Positions 17,092 through 25,414 of a DNA stretch of 54,971 bases are shown piece after piece. The stretch spans positions 1 to 54,971 of the forward strand of contig MKUZ01000014.1 of the NCBI GenBank assembly GCA_001899065.1, read 5' to 3'. Below the pieces are notes generated by a model, which was not told the origin of the DNA, did no database searches, and worked only from the letters and a program-made list of their open reading frames with translations. Each line of letters opens with the position of its first letter. Position 1 is the stretch's first letter. Made by a program: the position numbers and the translations under genes. Origin of the DNA: Devosia sp. 66-22. Lineage in GTDB: Bacteria > Pseudomonadota > Alphaproteobacteria > Rhizobiales > Devosiaceae.

Positions 17092-17119
17092 AGTATATCA
17101 GTTTTGCAATATTCGGCAA
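17092..17119 (-). promoter_or_regulatory. Sigma70-like promoter of the toxin-antitoxin operon
   Basis: On the minus strand, -35 TTGCCG (17114-17119) and -10 TATACT (17092-17097) are separated by 16 bp. Transcription would begin at or next to the toxin ATG at 17085. Confidence 0.5.
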
Positions 17120-17123
17120 GCGC

Positions 17124-17939
17124 TCACCACTGCACCGCCGCACCGTCCGGGCGCCAGGTGAGCTGCTCGAAGATCTTGCGGCCCAGCATGCGGAGCTCGG
17201 CTTCGGGGAGGGCGGCGACGACGGTGCAGGTGATCGTGTCGTTGGCCCAGTAATAGGCCTCGACGCCGCTGAGGGTCTCGAACTGCCAGGCTTCCTCTTT
17301 GTCGGGCAGGGCGGAGGTGATGTAGAGCGTGACGCGCTGCGCTTCGCCGTTTTCGTACATGAGCTGGGCGGCGGGGCCGGGGATGCCCTTGCCCGGATCG
17401 CTGGGCAACAGGCGCCCGCCGAGGAAGGTGTAGCCTTCGGCCGTGAGGTTGGGCGCGTCGATGGGCGTGGTGATGCGGTTGGACAGCCACGTCATGAGAT
17501 TGGGCGCGTCGGCGCCGACTTCGACGGCGCGGGTCTTTTCCTTGACGTAGAGGCTGTGGGCGGTGACGGCGGCCTCGATGAGGTAGTCGCTCGCGGCCTT
17601 GGTGGGCGTCAGGTAGTCGCGGCCGTACCAGCCGATGCCGCTGCCGATGACCACGAGGGTGACCGCCGCGGCGATGTTCATGATGCTTTGCCGGCGGGCA
17701 CTGCGGATCTCGCGGGCGATGCGGTGCGGCGACAGGCGGGCGGGAACCGCCTCGTTGGCCGCCGAGGGGAACAGGGCGTGCATCGCCTCGTTCTGACGCT
17801 GCCAGGCGGCGACGTCGGCGGCGGCATCGGGATGGGCAGCGAGATAGCGCTCGACGGCGGCGCGTTCGGTCGCGCCCAGCTGGCCGTCGGCATAGGCGTG
17901 GAGCACATCAGCGGTGATCGCGAAGTGTTCGCGCGTCAT
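17124..17939 (-). CDS. Anti-sigma factor (membrane-anchored)
   Basis: 271 residues. The N-terminal cytoplasmic part (LHAYADGQLGATERAAVERY, LAAHPDAAADVAAW) is typical of anti-sigma factors but lacks a zinc HxxxCxxC motif. One membrane segment lies near residues 86-105 (MNIAAAVTLVVIGSGIGWYG), and a periplasmic domain of about 160 residues follows. Its start overlaps the sigma factor stop by four bases (ATGA), fixing both the start and its partner. It presumably holds the sigma factor inactive until an envelope signal is sensed. The same frame is open further upstream through the sigma gene, but that part is an artefact. Confidence 0.88.
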   Translation of the reverse strand: MTREHFAITADVLHAYADGQLGATERAAVERYLAAHPDAAADVAAWQRQNEAMHALFPSAANEAVPARLSPHRIAREIRSARRQSIMNIAAAVTLVVIGSGIGWYGRDYLTPTKAASDYLIEAAVTAHSLYVKEKTRAVEVGADAPNLMTWLSNRITTPIDAPNLTAEGYTFLGGRLLPSDPGKGIPGPAAQLMYENGEAQRVTLYITSALPDKEEAWQFETLSGVEAYYWANDTITCTVVAALPEAELRMLGRKIFEQLTWRPDGAAVQW

Positions 17940-18445
17940 TTCACGGTCCTCAGTCTCGGCTCGTCTCCCGAGCCGGTCAGTGTGCGTAGGGCGGCGCGGG
18001 CGCGGCCCAGGCGGGACATCAGCGTCCCGATCGGAATGCCGATCGCCTCGGCGGCCTCGGCGTAGCTCATGCCCTCGAGCACGACGAGCAGCAGGGCTTC
18101 GCGCTGTTCGGCCGCGAGGGTATCGATGGCGCGCGCCATTTCGCTGAGCGCCACGCGTCCGGGCTGGGCCGGAGCAACGGCAGGCTCTACCAGGAGCGTT
18201 TCCACGGCTACATGGTCGCCGCGCCGGCGGCTGGTCCGCAGCTCGTTGCGGTAGAGATTGAGCAGGATGCGGAAGAGCCAGCCCTTGAGCGGCCCCGTGG
18301 GCTTCCACAGGGCCTTTTTGCGGATGGCCCGCTCGATGCAGTCCTGGACGAGATCGTCGGCGCGGTCGGCGTTGCGCGTGAGGGCACGCGCATAGCGGCG
18401 GAGGGCCGGCACGCTTTCCTCGATCTCGTCCAGAAACTGTTGCAA
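17936..18445 (-). CDS. ECF-type RNA polymerase sigma factor
   Basis: 169 residues. Region 2 is FLDEIEESVPALRRYARALT through DLVQDCIERAIRK and KGWLFRILLNLYRNELR. Region 4 is IDTLAAEQREALLLVVLEGM, SYAEAAEAIGIPIGTLMSRL and GRARAAL. It directs RNA polymerase to a small stress regulon. It lies between a secreted repeat protein gene and its anti-sigma gene on one strand. Its target promoter is not known; a GGAAT-N16-TGTT sequence before the operon is a candidate. Confidence 0.93.
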   Translation of the reverse strand: MQQFLDEIEESVPALRRYARALTRNADRADDLVQDCIERAIRKKALWKPTGPLKGWLFRILLNLYRNELRTSRRRGDHVAVETLLVEPAVAPAQPGRVALSEMARAIDTLAAEQREALLLVVLEGMSYAEAAEAIGIPIGTLMSRLGRARAALRTLTGSGDEPRLRTVK

Positions 18446-18480
18446 GCGCTATCCTTGTCCCCGCCGTCGCGGGGATGATG

Positions 18481-18879
18481 TCATTCGACGGCGGTGTGCC
18501 AGGTGCCGCCGACGCCGTCGCCGGTGGTATCGCCCGGCTTGGTGTCCTTGATCCACAGATAGAGCGGCCAGCCCTTATAGGCGACGATCTTCATGTCGCT
18601 GTCGGTGCGGTCGACGAGGGTGAAGTCGCCGGTGACGGCGGTGTCGGCCGGAACCAGCAGCGGCGGCCAGTTCACGGCGCATTGCTCGTAGCAGTTGGAG
18701 ACGCCCACCGCGTCCTTGTCCCAGATGTAGAGGGTCATGTCCTTGGCGTCGGTGAGGATGGTCTTGCCGCCCACATCGGCCGTTTTCACGGCGCCGCCGA
18801 GGTAGTCCTCGGCCATGGCGAAAGAGGTGGAGAGCAGCCCGGCGGCCGCCGTGGCGAGAAGCAGAGTACGCAGTTTCAT
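18481..18879 (-). CDS. Secreted repeat protein (COG4315, Lipoprotein_15 type)
   Basis: 132 residues with a signal peptide (MKLRTLLLATAAAGLLSTSF, cleavage near AMA-ED). There are two copies of the small beta repeat of this family: KTILTDAKDMTLYIWDKDA and DMKIVAYKGWPLYLWIKD, with NCYEQCAVNWPPL between them and the typical GGTWHTA end. The function is unknown; such proteins often accompany ECF sigma/anti-sigma pairs, as here. The gap to the sigma gene is only 35 bases. Confidence 0.85.
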   Translation of the reverse strand: MKLRTLLLATAAAGLLSTSFAMAEDYLGGAVKTADVGGKTILTDAKDMTLYIWDKDAVGVSNCYEQCAVNWPPLLVPADTAVTGDFTLVDRTDSDMKIVAYKGWPLYLWIKDTKPGDTTGDGVGGTWHTAVE

Positions 18880-18936
18880 CAGGGGTCTCCCTTTGGAGTC
18901 TTCCGGCGCGCCCGATCGGCGTCGCTCAAGACAAGA

Positions 18937-18961
18937 AACAGTGCTGCGGCGAGCTTATTCC
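18937..18961 (-). promoter_or_regulatory. Candidate ECF-type promoter of the sigma operon
   Basis: On the minus strand GGAAT (18957-18961) and GTT (18937-18939) are spaced as in ECF promoters (GGAAT-N16-TGTT), about 57 bases before the first start codon. It deviates from the EcfG consensus at two positions and could instead serve the local sigma factor. Confidence 0.3.
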
Positions 18962-19037
18962 GGAGTCCGAGAAAAATCTTGTCGGGCACGCGGGCTTTTG
19001 GTTGTCTGGGGACCATACTAACGGGAGGATTAGCCTA

Positions 19038-20123
19038 ATGAAGAGACGTCAGTTTTTCGGCGCCGCGACCGCCGTTGCCGCAACCGGGCTCGCCATGCCG
19101 GCAATCGCGCAGGGCAATATCACCTGGCGCATGGTCACCACCTGGCCTAAGAACTTCCCGGGCCTCGGGGTCGGCGCGCAGAAGATCGCGGACCGGATCA
19201 CCAAGGCCTCGGGCGGCCGGCTGACCGTGCAGGTGTTCGCGGCGGGCGAAATGGTGCCGGGGCTGGGCGCGCTGGACGCCGTCATCGACGGGTCGGCGGA
19301 AATGAGCCACGGCGCGGCCTATTACTGGCAGAACAAGAGCCAGGGCCTGAGCTTTTACACGGGCGTGCCGTTCGGCATGACCTCGCGCGAGCTGACCGCC
19401 TGGGTGCGCTATATGGGCGGCCAGGAAATCTGGGACGAGATCTACGACCAGTTCGGCGTGCAGGGCTTCCTCAGCGGCGATACGGGGACGCAGGCCGGCG
19501 GCTGGTTCCGCAAGGAGCTGACCGGCCTGGGCGACATCCAGGGGCTGCGCTTCCGCACCCCGGGCCTTGGCGGGCAGGTGTGGGCGAAGCTGGGCGCGGC
19601 GGTGACCAACCTTGCGGCGGGCGAGATCTTCGCGGCACTGCAGGCGGGCACGCTGGATGCCGCCGAGTTCGTGGGGCCGTACAACGACCTCGCGCTCGGC
19701 TTCCACCAGATCGCCAAGAACTACTACTTCCCCAGCTTCGTCGAACCGGGCCTTGCCACCGAACTGGTGGTCAGCAAGTCCAAGTACAGCGAGCTGCCCG
19801 AAGACCTGCAGGAAATCGTGCGGATGGCGGCGCAGGCCGGCTATGACGACGTGGCCTCGGACATGTACGCCAACGATCCGCGCGCGCTTGCCGCGCTGGT
19901 CAGCGAACATGGCGTGCAGGTCAGGCGCTTCCCCGAGGAGATCCTCGAGGCCGGCGCCAAGGCGTCGATGGAGCTGATCAGCGACATTCGGGCGAATGGC
20001 GATGCGCTGACCAAGAAGGTCGCGGAGAGCTTCGTGAGCGCGTTCAACATCCTGCGCACCCGCACTGAGGGCACGGACATGCCGTTCCTCGTGGCGCGCG
20101 AAAAGTACATCAAATACGAGTAA
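19038..20123 (+). CDS. dctP: TRAP transporter substrate-binding protein (DctP, TakP-like)
   Basis: 361 residues. A Tat-type signal (KRRQFFGAATAVAATGLAMP, AIAQ) is followed by a DctP fold. WRMVTTWPKNFPGLGVGAQK, FAAGEMVPGLGALDAVIDG and AAEFVGPYNDLALGFHQIAK match the 2-oxoacid-binding TakP group, where the E-W/F-V-G-P-Y segment contacts the carboxylate and cation. It delivers a monocarboxylate or 2-oxo acid to the DctQM permease in the inner membrane. GGGAGG precedes the ATG at 19038. Unusually, it is convergent with dctMQ rather than in one operon with them. Confidence 0.9.
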   Translation: MKRRQFFGAATAVAATGLAMPAIAQGNITWRMVTTWPKNFPGLGVGAQKIADRITKASGGRLTVQVFAAGEMVPGLGALDAVIDGSAEMSHGAAYYWQNKSQGLSFYTGVPFGMTSRELTAWVRYMGGQEIWDEIYDQFGVQGFLSGDTGTQAGGWFRKELTGLGDIQGLRFRTPGLGGQVWAKLGAAVTNLAAGEIFAALQAGTLDAAEFVGPYNDLALGFHQIAKNYYFPSFVEPGLATELVVSKSKYSELPEDLQEIVRMAAQAGYDDVASDMYANDPRALAALVSEHGVQVRRFPEEILEAGAKASMELISDIRANGDALTKKVAESFVSAFNILRTRTEGTDMPFLVAREKYIKYE

Positions 20124-20147
20124 GCGCGAACGAGCGACAAAAGCGCG

Positions 20148-20171
20148 AAGGCCCGGAGCGATCCGGGCCTT
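20148..20171. terminator. Bidirectional terminator between dctP and dctM
   Basis: Perfect arms AAGGCCCGGA (20148-20157) and TCCGGGCCTT (20162-20171) with a 4-base loop, followed by CTGCTTTT on the plus strand. It lies between two convergent genes. Confidence 0.85.
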
Positions 20172-20183
20172 CTGCTTTTCGCC

Positions 20184-21575
20184 TCAGGTGTAGAACAGGC
20201 GCGGCAACCAGGTGGCGATGTTGGGCATGAAGAACAGGATGCCGAGGCCCACCACCTGCAGGGCGACGAAGGGGATGACGCCACGGTAGATCATGCCGGT
20301 GGTGACCTGGGGCGGCGCCACGCCGCGCAGGTAGAACAGCGAGAAGCCGAAGGGCGGCGTGAGGAAGCTCGTCTGCAGGTTCACGCCCACCGCGACGCCC
20401 AGCCAGATCGGATCGACGCCGAGCGCAAGCAGCACGGGCGCAGTGATGGGGATCACGATGAAGATGATCTCGAAGGTGTCGAGGATGAAGCCGAGCACGA
20501 ACATGATCGCCATCACGATGATGGTGGCGCCGATGGCGCCGCCAGGCATCGCGCGCAGGAATTCATGCACGAGGTTGTCGCCGCCCATCATGCGGAAGAC
20601 GATGGAGAACACCGCCGCGCCGAACAGGATGATGAACACCATGGAGGTGATCGAGGCGGTGGAGATGACGGCTTCGCGCAGCACCCTGAAGTCGAGGCGA
20701 CGCTTGGCGAGGGCAAGGAGCATCGCGCCGATGGAGCCGACCGAGGCGGACTCGGTGGGCGTGGCGATGCCGAGGAGGATGGAGCCGAGCACGGCGATAA
20801 TGAGGGCGAGCGCCGGGATCAGGGCGACGACGACCTCGCGCAGCAGGTTCTGCTTTTCGGCCTCGGGAACCGGCGTGGCGGGGGCCGATTTGGGGTCTGT
20901 GACGGCCTTGAAGATTATCCACAGGATGTAGAGCGCGACGAGCACCAGTCCGGGGATGAAGGCGCCCGCGAACAGGGCGCCGACCGAGACGGGCTCGGGC
21001 GCGAAATTGCCCTTCTCCATCTGCACCTGGGCATTGATGCCCGAGAGCATGTCGCCCATGAAGATGAGGACGGTGGAGGGCGGGATGATCTGGCCGAGCG
21101 TGCCCGAGGCGCAGATGACGCCGGTGGCGAGCTTGGGATCGTAGCCCGAGCGCAGCATGGCGGGCAGCGAGATGAGGCCCATGGTGACGACGGTGGCGCC
21201 GACGACGCCGGTGGACGCCGCAAGCAGCGCGCCCACGAGCACCACCGAGATGCCCAGGCCGCCGCGCAGATTGCCGAACAGCTTGCCCATGGTGAGCAGC
21301 AGCGCCTCGGCGATGCCGGTGCGCTCAAGCATGACGCCCATGAAGATGAAGAGCGGCACGGCGACCAGCGTCTCGTTGGTCATGGTGCCCAGATAGCGGA
21401 CGATCACCGAGCCGAAATTGGAGACATCGAACACGCCGAGGAAATTGCCGACGAGGCCGAAGATCAGGGCGGTGCCGGCGAGGCTGAAGGCGACGGGGAA
21501 GCCCAGCAGCAGGGTGCCGATGATGCCCACGAACATCAGGCCGGCGAGGATTTCGCCGATGAGGACGGGGCTCAC
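20184..21575 (-). CDS. dctM: TRAP transporter large permease (DctM)
   Basis: 463 residues, a 12-13 segment membrane protein of the DctM/YiaN family. Characteristic stretches are NETLVAVPLFIFMGVMLERT, GASTGVVGATVV-like AASTGVVGATVVTMGLI, CASGTLGQIIPPSTVLIFMG, and GVNLQTSFLTPPFGFSLFYL near the C-terminus. It translocates the substrate using the sodium gradient. The GTG start overlaps the dctQ stop (GTGA). It faces dctP across a terminator. Confidence 0.93.
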   Translation of the reverse strand: MSPVLIGEILAGLMFVGIIGTLLLGFPVAFSLAGTALIFGLVGNFLGVFDVSNFGSVIVRYLGTMTNETLVAVPLFIFMGVMLERTGIAEALLLTMGKLFGNLRGGLGISVVLVGALLAASTGVVGATVVTMGLISLPAMLRSGYDPKLATGVICASGTLGQIIPPSTVLIFMGDMLSGINAQVQMEKGNFAPEPVSVGALFAGAFIPGLVLVALYILWIIFKAVTDPKSAPATPVPEAEKQNLLREVVVALIPALALIIAVLGSILLGIATPTESASVGSIGAMLLALAKRRLDFRVLREAVISTASITSMVFIILFGAAVFSIVFRMMGGDNLVHEFLRAMPGGAIGATIIVMAIMFVLGFILDTFEIIFIVIPITAPVLLALGVDPIWLGVAVGVNLQTSFLTPPFGFSLFYLRGVAPPQVTTGMIYRGVIPFVALQVVGLGILFFMPNIATWLPRLFYT

Positions 21576-22060
21576 AGCACAGCCTCGGTCGGATCGGGGG
21601 CGTGGCGTTTGTAACGCAGATGCTCCGGCAGGGCGTCTTCGCGGCCGGCGAGCACGAGGATGGAGCGGAACGCCCAGGCGATGCCCTGCAGCAGCACCAG
21701 TATGGCGAAGACCGGGATGAAGGTCTTGAGGACGAACAGGCCCGGCATGCCGCCGATATTGGCCGAGCCCTCATAGATGCGCCAGGAGCGCTGCACGTAG
21801 GGGGCGCCGTAGATCAGCACCAGGACCATGAAGGGGATGAGGAAGATGACGACCCCGATGAGATCGGCAATGGCTTTGCGGCGCACCGACCAGGGCCGGT
21901 AGAAGATGTCGACGCGCACGTGATCGTCGCGCAGCAGCGCAAAGCCCGCGACGCCGGTGAACATGGCGCCGTTCATCCACACATAGAGGTCCTGCAGGGC
22001 GAGGACCGAATAGTGGAACACATAGCGCTGCACCACCACGGTGAAGCAGACGAGCACCAT
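21572..22060 (-). CDS. dctQ: TRAP transporter small permease (DctQ), 5' end uncertain
   Basis: 162 residues from the first ATG. It includes TVVVQRYVFHYSVLALQDLY, WMNGAMFTGVAGFALLRDDH and VRVDIFYRPWSVRRKAIADL, the DctQ core. The coding pattern clearly continues upstream (LSWLALAMVLV completes membrane segment 1), and the frame is open to a TAA near 22171. No ATG, GTG or TTG occurs in that 37-codon extension. GGGGAGGA at about 22149-22156 would fit a non-canonical start near 22138. Either an unusual start codon, a truncated N-terminus or a sequence error is involved. It forms the DctQ-DctM membrane unit. Confidence 0.82.
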   Translation of the reverse strand: MVLVCFTVVVQRYVFHYSVLALQDLYVWMNGAMFTGVAGFALLRDDHVRVDIFYRPWSVRRKAIADLIGVVIFLIPFMVLVLIYGAPYVQRSWRIYEGSANIGGMPGLFVLKTFIPVFAILVLLQGIAWAFRSILVLAGREDALPEHLRYKRHAPDPTEAVL

Positions 22061-22267
22061 GGCCAGCGCCAGCCAGCTCAGGATCTCGCCAATGACGCGG
22101 TTGAGCCCGCTGACCAGGCGGATGTAGTTTACGAGAAGTGCCGTTTTGTCCTCCCCAGGCTCGCGGCTTGCTTAAGCGACCATCTGGCGACCCATCGGTC
22201 AACCCGTTGCCGCCGCTTGAAAGCGCGGCGTCCCCCGAGTAACGGAGAGGCGGGTTGCGGGAGGCGC

Positions 22268-23221
22268 ATGATGTTGGTGGTTGGCGGCGAAAGCCTGATC
22301 GATCTCAAGGAGAAGCCGGTCAAGGGCGGGGTGATGCCGCTGACGGCGCACGTTGGCGGGTCGCCGATGAACTGCGCCATCGCGCTGCGGCGCCTCGGGC
22401 ACGACACCGGATTCATGTGTCCGATCTCGGAAGACAAGTTCGGCACGATGATCCTCGAGCCGCTCAAGGAAGCCGGCGTCAAGGTGCTGCTCAAGCAGCG
22501 CGTGCGCGCGCCGACGACGCTGGCGGTGGTCAGCGACGACGGCAGGGGCAACCCGCGCTACATGTTCTATCGTCACGCCGACCGCGCCTTCACGCGCGAC
22601 GGGCTGATCGCGGCGCTGCCCAAGAAGGTCGATTTGTTCCAGATCGGCGGCTTCTGCGCGATCGAAGCCTATGATGCGCGCGCCTGGTTCGAAACCGCCA
22701 AGACCGCGGCGAAGGCGGGCGCGACGATTTCGATCGATCCCAATGTGCGCCCCGCCATCATCACCGACATGGCGGCCTACAAGCAGCGCCTGGGGCGGAT
22801 GCTCGATCTCGCCCACATCATCAAGGTGAGCCACGAGGATCTCGACTATCTCGAAACGGGCCGGCCGCTCGAAGCGCATGCGGCGGCGTTGCTCGAACGG
22901 CCCAACTGCAAGCTCGTGGTGATCACCCGGGCGATGGACGGCTCGATCGCCTTCACGCGCGAAGCGCGGGCGGAGGTACCGATCTATCCGGCCAAGAAGG
23001 GCGGCGACAATGTCGGCGCCGGCGACACGCTGATGGCAGGCATCCTGAGCTGGCTGCGCGACCATCGGGCGCTGGGGCCGGCGAAGCTCGCGGCGCTGTC
23101 GGGCGATCAGCTGCAGGCGATGCTGTGGTTCGGCGCGGTGGCGGCGGGGATCAATTGCAGCCGCATCGGGGCCAATCCCCCCACGCGAGCGGAAGTGGAC
23201 AAGGTGGTGGGGAAGGGCTGA
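22268..23221 (+). CDS. PfkB-family carbohydrate kinase
   Basis: 317 residues of the ribokinase/PfkB fold. The N-terminal motif is VVGGESLIDLKEK with HVGGSPMNCAIALRRLGHDT, the substrate and dimer region; the C-terminal signature is GGDNVGAGDTLMAGILSWL with the catalytic Asp. It phosphorylates a sugar or sugar acid with ATP; fructokinase-like is the closest general description, and 2-keto-3-deoxygluconate kinase is possible. GGGAGG precedes the ATG. It is divergent from dctQ. Confidence 0.88.
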   Translation: MMLVVGGESLIDLKEKPVKGGVMPLTAHVGGSPMNCAIALRRLGHDTGFMCPISEDKFGTMILEPLKEAGVKVLLKQRVRAPTTLAVVSDDGRGNPRYMFYRHADRAFTRDGLIAALPKKVDLFQIGGFCAIEAYDARAWFETAKTAAKAGATISIDPNVRPAIITDMAAYKQRLGRMLDLAHIIKVSHEDLDYLETGRPLEAHAAALLERPNCKLVVITRAMDGSIAFTREARAEVPIYPAKKGGDNVGAGDTLMAGILSWLRDHRALGPAKLAALSGDQLQAMLWFGAVAAGINCSRIGANPPTRAEVDKVVGKG

Positions 23222-23388
23222 CGGCCCGGCTCGACGCTGCCGTGCCCGCGATGACATCTGTCGTGCGGGAGAGCGCGGTGCGTCGCGACCGCCATTGGCG
23301 GACTTAATCCCGCTGTCGTAAAATATAGTTCAGTTGCGGGCCCTCCGGGGCTCTGCTTTGGTTTGCGCCTCTCGTGGTGGAGGCGCGC

Positions 23389-24273
23389 ATGCGGCTGTGG
23401 CAGTGGATCGTGCTTGTTGTCGTGGCGGCCGGCGCGGGCGCGGGCCTCTACATGCTGACGCCGGTGAGTGGCCCGGCGCGCGACCTGACACTGGTGGGCG
23501 ATGCGGCACGCGGTGAGTATCTGATCCGGCTGGGCGGGTGCATCACCTGCCATACCGACCCCAAGAACGAGACGGCGCAGCTGGCGGGCGGCGCGGGACT
23601 GCCGACGCCGTTCGGCACGTTCTATCCGCCCAACATCACCTCGTCGAAGACGGCGGGCATCGGCACCTGGACGCTGGCGCAATTCTCCAAGGCGATAAGT
23701 GACGGCGAGGGGCCGCAGGGGCATCTGTATCCGGCGTTCCCCTATGACAGCTATACGCTGATGAGCGACCAGGAGATCGCCGATCTCCACGCGGCGCTGA
23801 TGGCGTTCCCGGCGAACGACACGCCGTCGAAAGCGCACGAGGTCGGCTTCCCGTTCAATATCCGGCTGGCTATGGCGGGGTGGAAGCATCTTTTCTTCAA
23901 GCCGCAGCGCTTCGTCGCCGATGCGAGCCAGTCCGACCAGTGGAATCGCGGCAAGTACATCGTGTTCGGGCCGGGCCATTGCGTCACCTGCCACAGTCCG
24001 CGCAACCCGCTGGGCGGTGTCGAAGCGGGCAAGGAACTGTCGGGCAATCTCGCGGGGGGGCCGGGCGGCAAGGCGCCCTCGATCCGCAAGGCCGACCTCG
24101 AAGCGCATCAGTATACCGTGGATGCGCTGGTGCAGACACTGACCGACAGCTTCACGCCGGGCTTCGACAATCTGGGCGGGGCGATGGGCGAGGTGATCGA
24201 GGACGAGACCTCGCACTGGACCGACGCCGACAAGCGCGCGGTGGCGGTTTATCTGCTGAGCGGGGTCATCTAG
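23389..24273 (+). CDS. Diheme c-type cytochrome (dehydrogenase electron-acceptor type)
   Basis: 294 residues. An N-terminal membrane anchor (RLWQWIVLVVVAAGAGAGLY) precedes two class I heme c domains with CITCH (C51-C54-H55) and CVTCH (C198-C201-H202). YPPNITSSKTAGIGTWT and YPAFPYDSYTLMSD, with Met ligands around them, match the cytochrome subunits of membrane alcohol/aldose/gluconate dehydrogenases. Here it stands alone, with no dehydrogenase subunit beside it, followed 61 bases later by KDPG aldolase. GTGGAGG precedes the ATG. The partner dehydrogenase is unknown. Confidence 0.88.
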   Translation: MRLWQWIVLVVVAAGAGAGLYMLTPVSGPARDLTLVGDAARGEYLIRLGGCITCHTDPKNETAQLAGGAGLPTPFGTFYPPNITSSKTAGIGTWTLAQFSKAISDGEGPQGHLYPAFPYDSYTLMSDQEIADLHAALMAFPANDTPSKAHEVGFPFNIRLAMAGWKHLFFKPQRFVADASQSDQWNRGKYIVFGPGHCVTCHSPRNPLGGVEAGKELSGNLAGGPGGKAPSIRKADLEAHQYTVDALVQTLTDSFTPGFDNLGGAMGEVIEDETSHWTDADKRAVAVYLLSGVI

Positions 24274-24334
24274 GGGCCGCTTGCACCGGCTCCGCGAACG
24301 GCCTAACTGAGGCTTCAGATTGAAGGAGCCCACC

Positions 24335-24976
24335 ATGCCGCAAGATGTTGCCGCGCTTCGTGCCACGCTGTCGCTAGCGCCGGTCATTCCGGTGATCGTC
24401 CTGGATGATGTGCAGAAGGCCCGGCCGCTGGCGGAAGCGCTGGTGGCGGGCGGGCTGCCGGTGCTCGAGGTAACGCTGCGCACGCCGCATGCGCTGCAGG
24501 TGATTGAGGAGATGGCCAAGGTCTCCGGCGCCGTCGTCGGCTCGGGTACGGTGCGCTCGCCGCTGCAGATGGGCCATTCGGTGGATGCTGGCTGCCAGTT
24601 CATGGTGTCGCCCGGCGCGAGCCCGCGCCTGCTCGAAGCGGCGGACGGGTTTGCGATCCCGCTGCTGCCGGGGATCGGGACGCCGACCGAGGCGATGACG
24701 GCGAGCGAGCATGGCTACAATTTCCTCAAATTCTTCCCGGCCGAGGCGCTGGGCGGGGTGAAGGTGCTCAAGGCCTACGCGTCGCCGCTGAGCGACATCA
24801 CGTTCTGCCCGACCGGCGGCATCGATGTGGTGAAGGCCCGGGACTATCTCGCGCTGCCCAATGTGATCTGCGTGGGCGGCTCGTGGATCATGCCGCAGGA
24901 CGCCATCGAGTCAGGCGACTGGCGGCGGATCGAAGGGCTGGCGCGCGAAGCGGCGGCGCTGAAGAAGGCCGCCTGA
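24335..24976 (+). CDS. eda: KDPG/KHG aldolase
   Basis: 213 residues. The conserved core is PVIPVIVLDDVQKARPLAEA, LPVLEVTLRTPHAL (catalytic Glu) and GSGTVRSP, then FMVSPGASPRLLE, the Schiff-base Lys132 in YNFLKFFPAEALGG, and FCPTGGI. It splits 2-keto-3-deoxy-6-phosphogluconate to pyruvate and glyceraldehyde 3-phosphate in the Entner-Doudoroff pathway. AAGGAG precedes the ATG. Its stop overlaps the start of a ModE-like gene (TGATG), an unexpected coupling. Confidence 0.94.
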   Translation: MPQDVAALRATLSLAPVIPVIVLDDVQKARPLAEALVAGGLPVLEVTLRTPHALQVIEEMAKVSGAVVGSGTVRSPLQMGHSVDAGCQFMVSPGASPRLLEAADGFAIPLLPGIGTPTEAMTASEHGYNFLKFFPAEALGGVKVLKAYASPLSDITFCPTGGIDVVKARDYLALPNVICVGGSWIMPQDAIESGDWRRIEGLAREAAALKKAA

Positions 24977-25347
24977 TGGCCAGGCGCGCGAAGTCGGCGG
25001 GGCTGACGCATCTGCGCGTGACATTCTCCGACGATTTCTACGTCGGCCCGGGGCGGGCCGATCTGCTCGAGGGCATTGCCGCGACCGGATCGATCGCGGC
25101 GGCCGGCAAGCGCATGGGCATGAGCTACAAGCGCGCCTGGTCGCTGGTGCAGGCGCTCAATGACGGGTTCGGCCGGCCGCTGGTCGAGACCTCGCGGGGT
25201 GGCGCGGGGCAGGGCGGCGCGGCGCTGACCGAGGACGGCGCGTTCGTCCTCGCGCACTACCGCGCGATGGAGGAGGCGACGCGCAAGGCGATCGCCGGCG
25301 ATGTGAGCGCGGTGGCCAGGCGCCTCGATATGTCTCGTCGGAAATAA
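24976..25347 (+). CDS. ModE-like winged-helix regulator (single domain)
   Basis: 123 residues, corresponding to the N-terminal DNA-binding domain of ModE: FYVGPGRADLLEGIAATGSI, AAAGKRMGMSYKRAWSLVQA, LNDGFGRPLVETSRGGAGQG and GGAALTEDGAFVL. The molybdate-binding TOBE domains are absent, as in many alphaproteobacterial members. It is followed by a palindrome and modAB, which it probably controls. It is translationally coupled to eda. Confidence 0.88.
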   Translation: MARRAKSAGLTHLRVTFSDDFYVGPGRADLLEGIAATGSIAAAGKRMGMSYKRAWSLVQALNDGFGRPLVETSRGGAGQGGAALTEDGAFVLAHYRAMEEATRKAIAGDVSAVARRLDMSRRK

Positions 25348-25377
25348 CGCTTGCCCACACCATCGGGCTTTGCGAGA

Positions 25378-25409
25378 ACTCCGATATGGTCAACCGAACA
25401 TATCGGAGT
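25378..25409. promoter_or_regulatory. Probable ModE-type operator before modA
   Basis: Perfect 10-bp arms ACTCCGATAT (25378-25387) and ATATCGGAGT (25400-25409) are separated by 12 bases. The ATAT-containing dyad resembles Mo-boxes. The right arm contains the GGAG ribosome binding site of modA, so binding would block both transcription and ribosome access. Confidence 0.75.
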
Positions 25410-25414
25410 GCATG

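Noticed and set aside
17940-18308. N-terminal extension of the anti-sigma gene
   Set aside because: It runs through the sigma factor gene in another frame; the ATGA overlap fixes the start at 17939.
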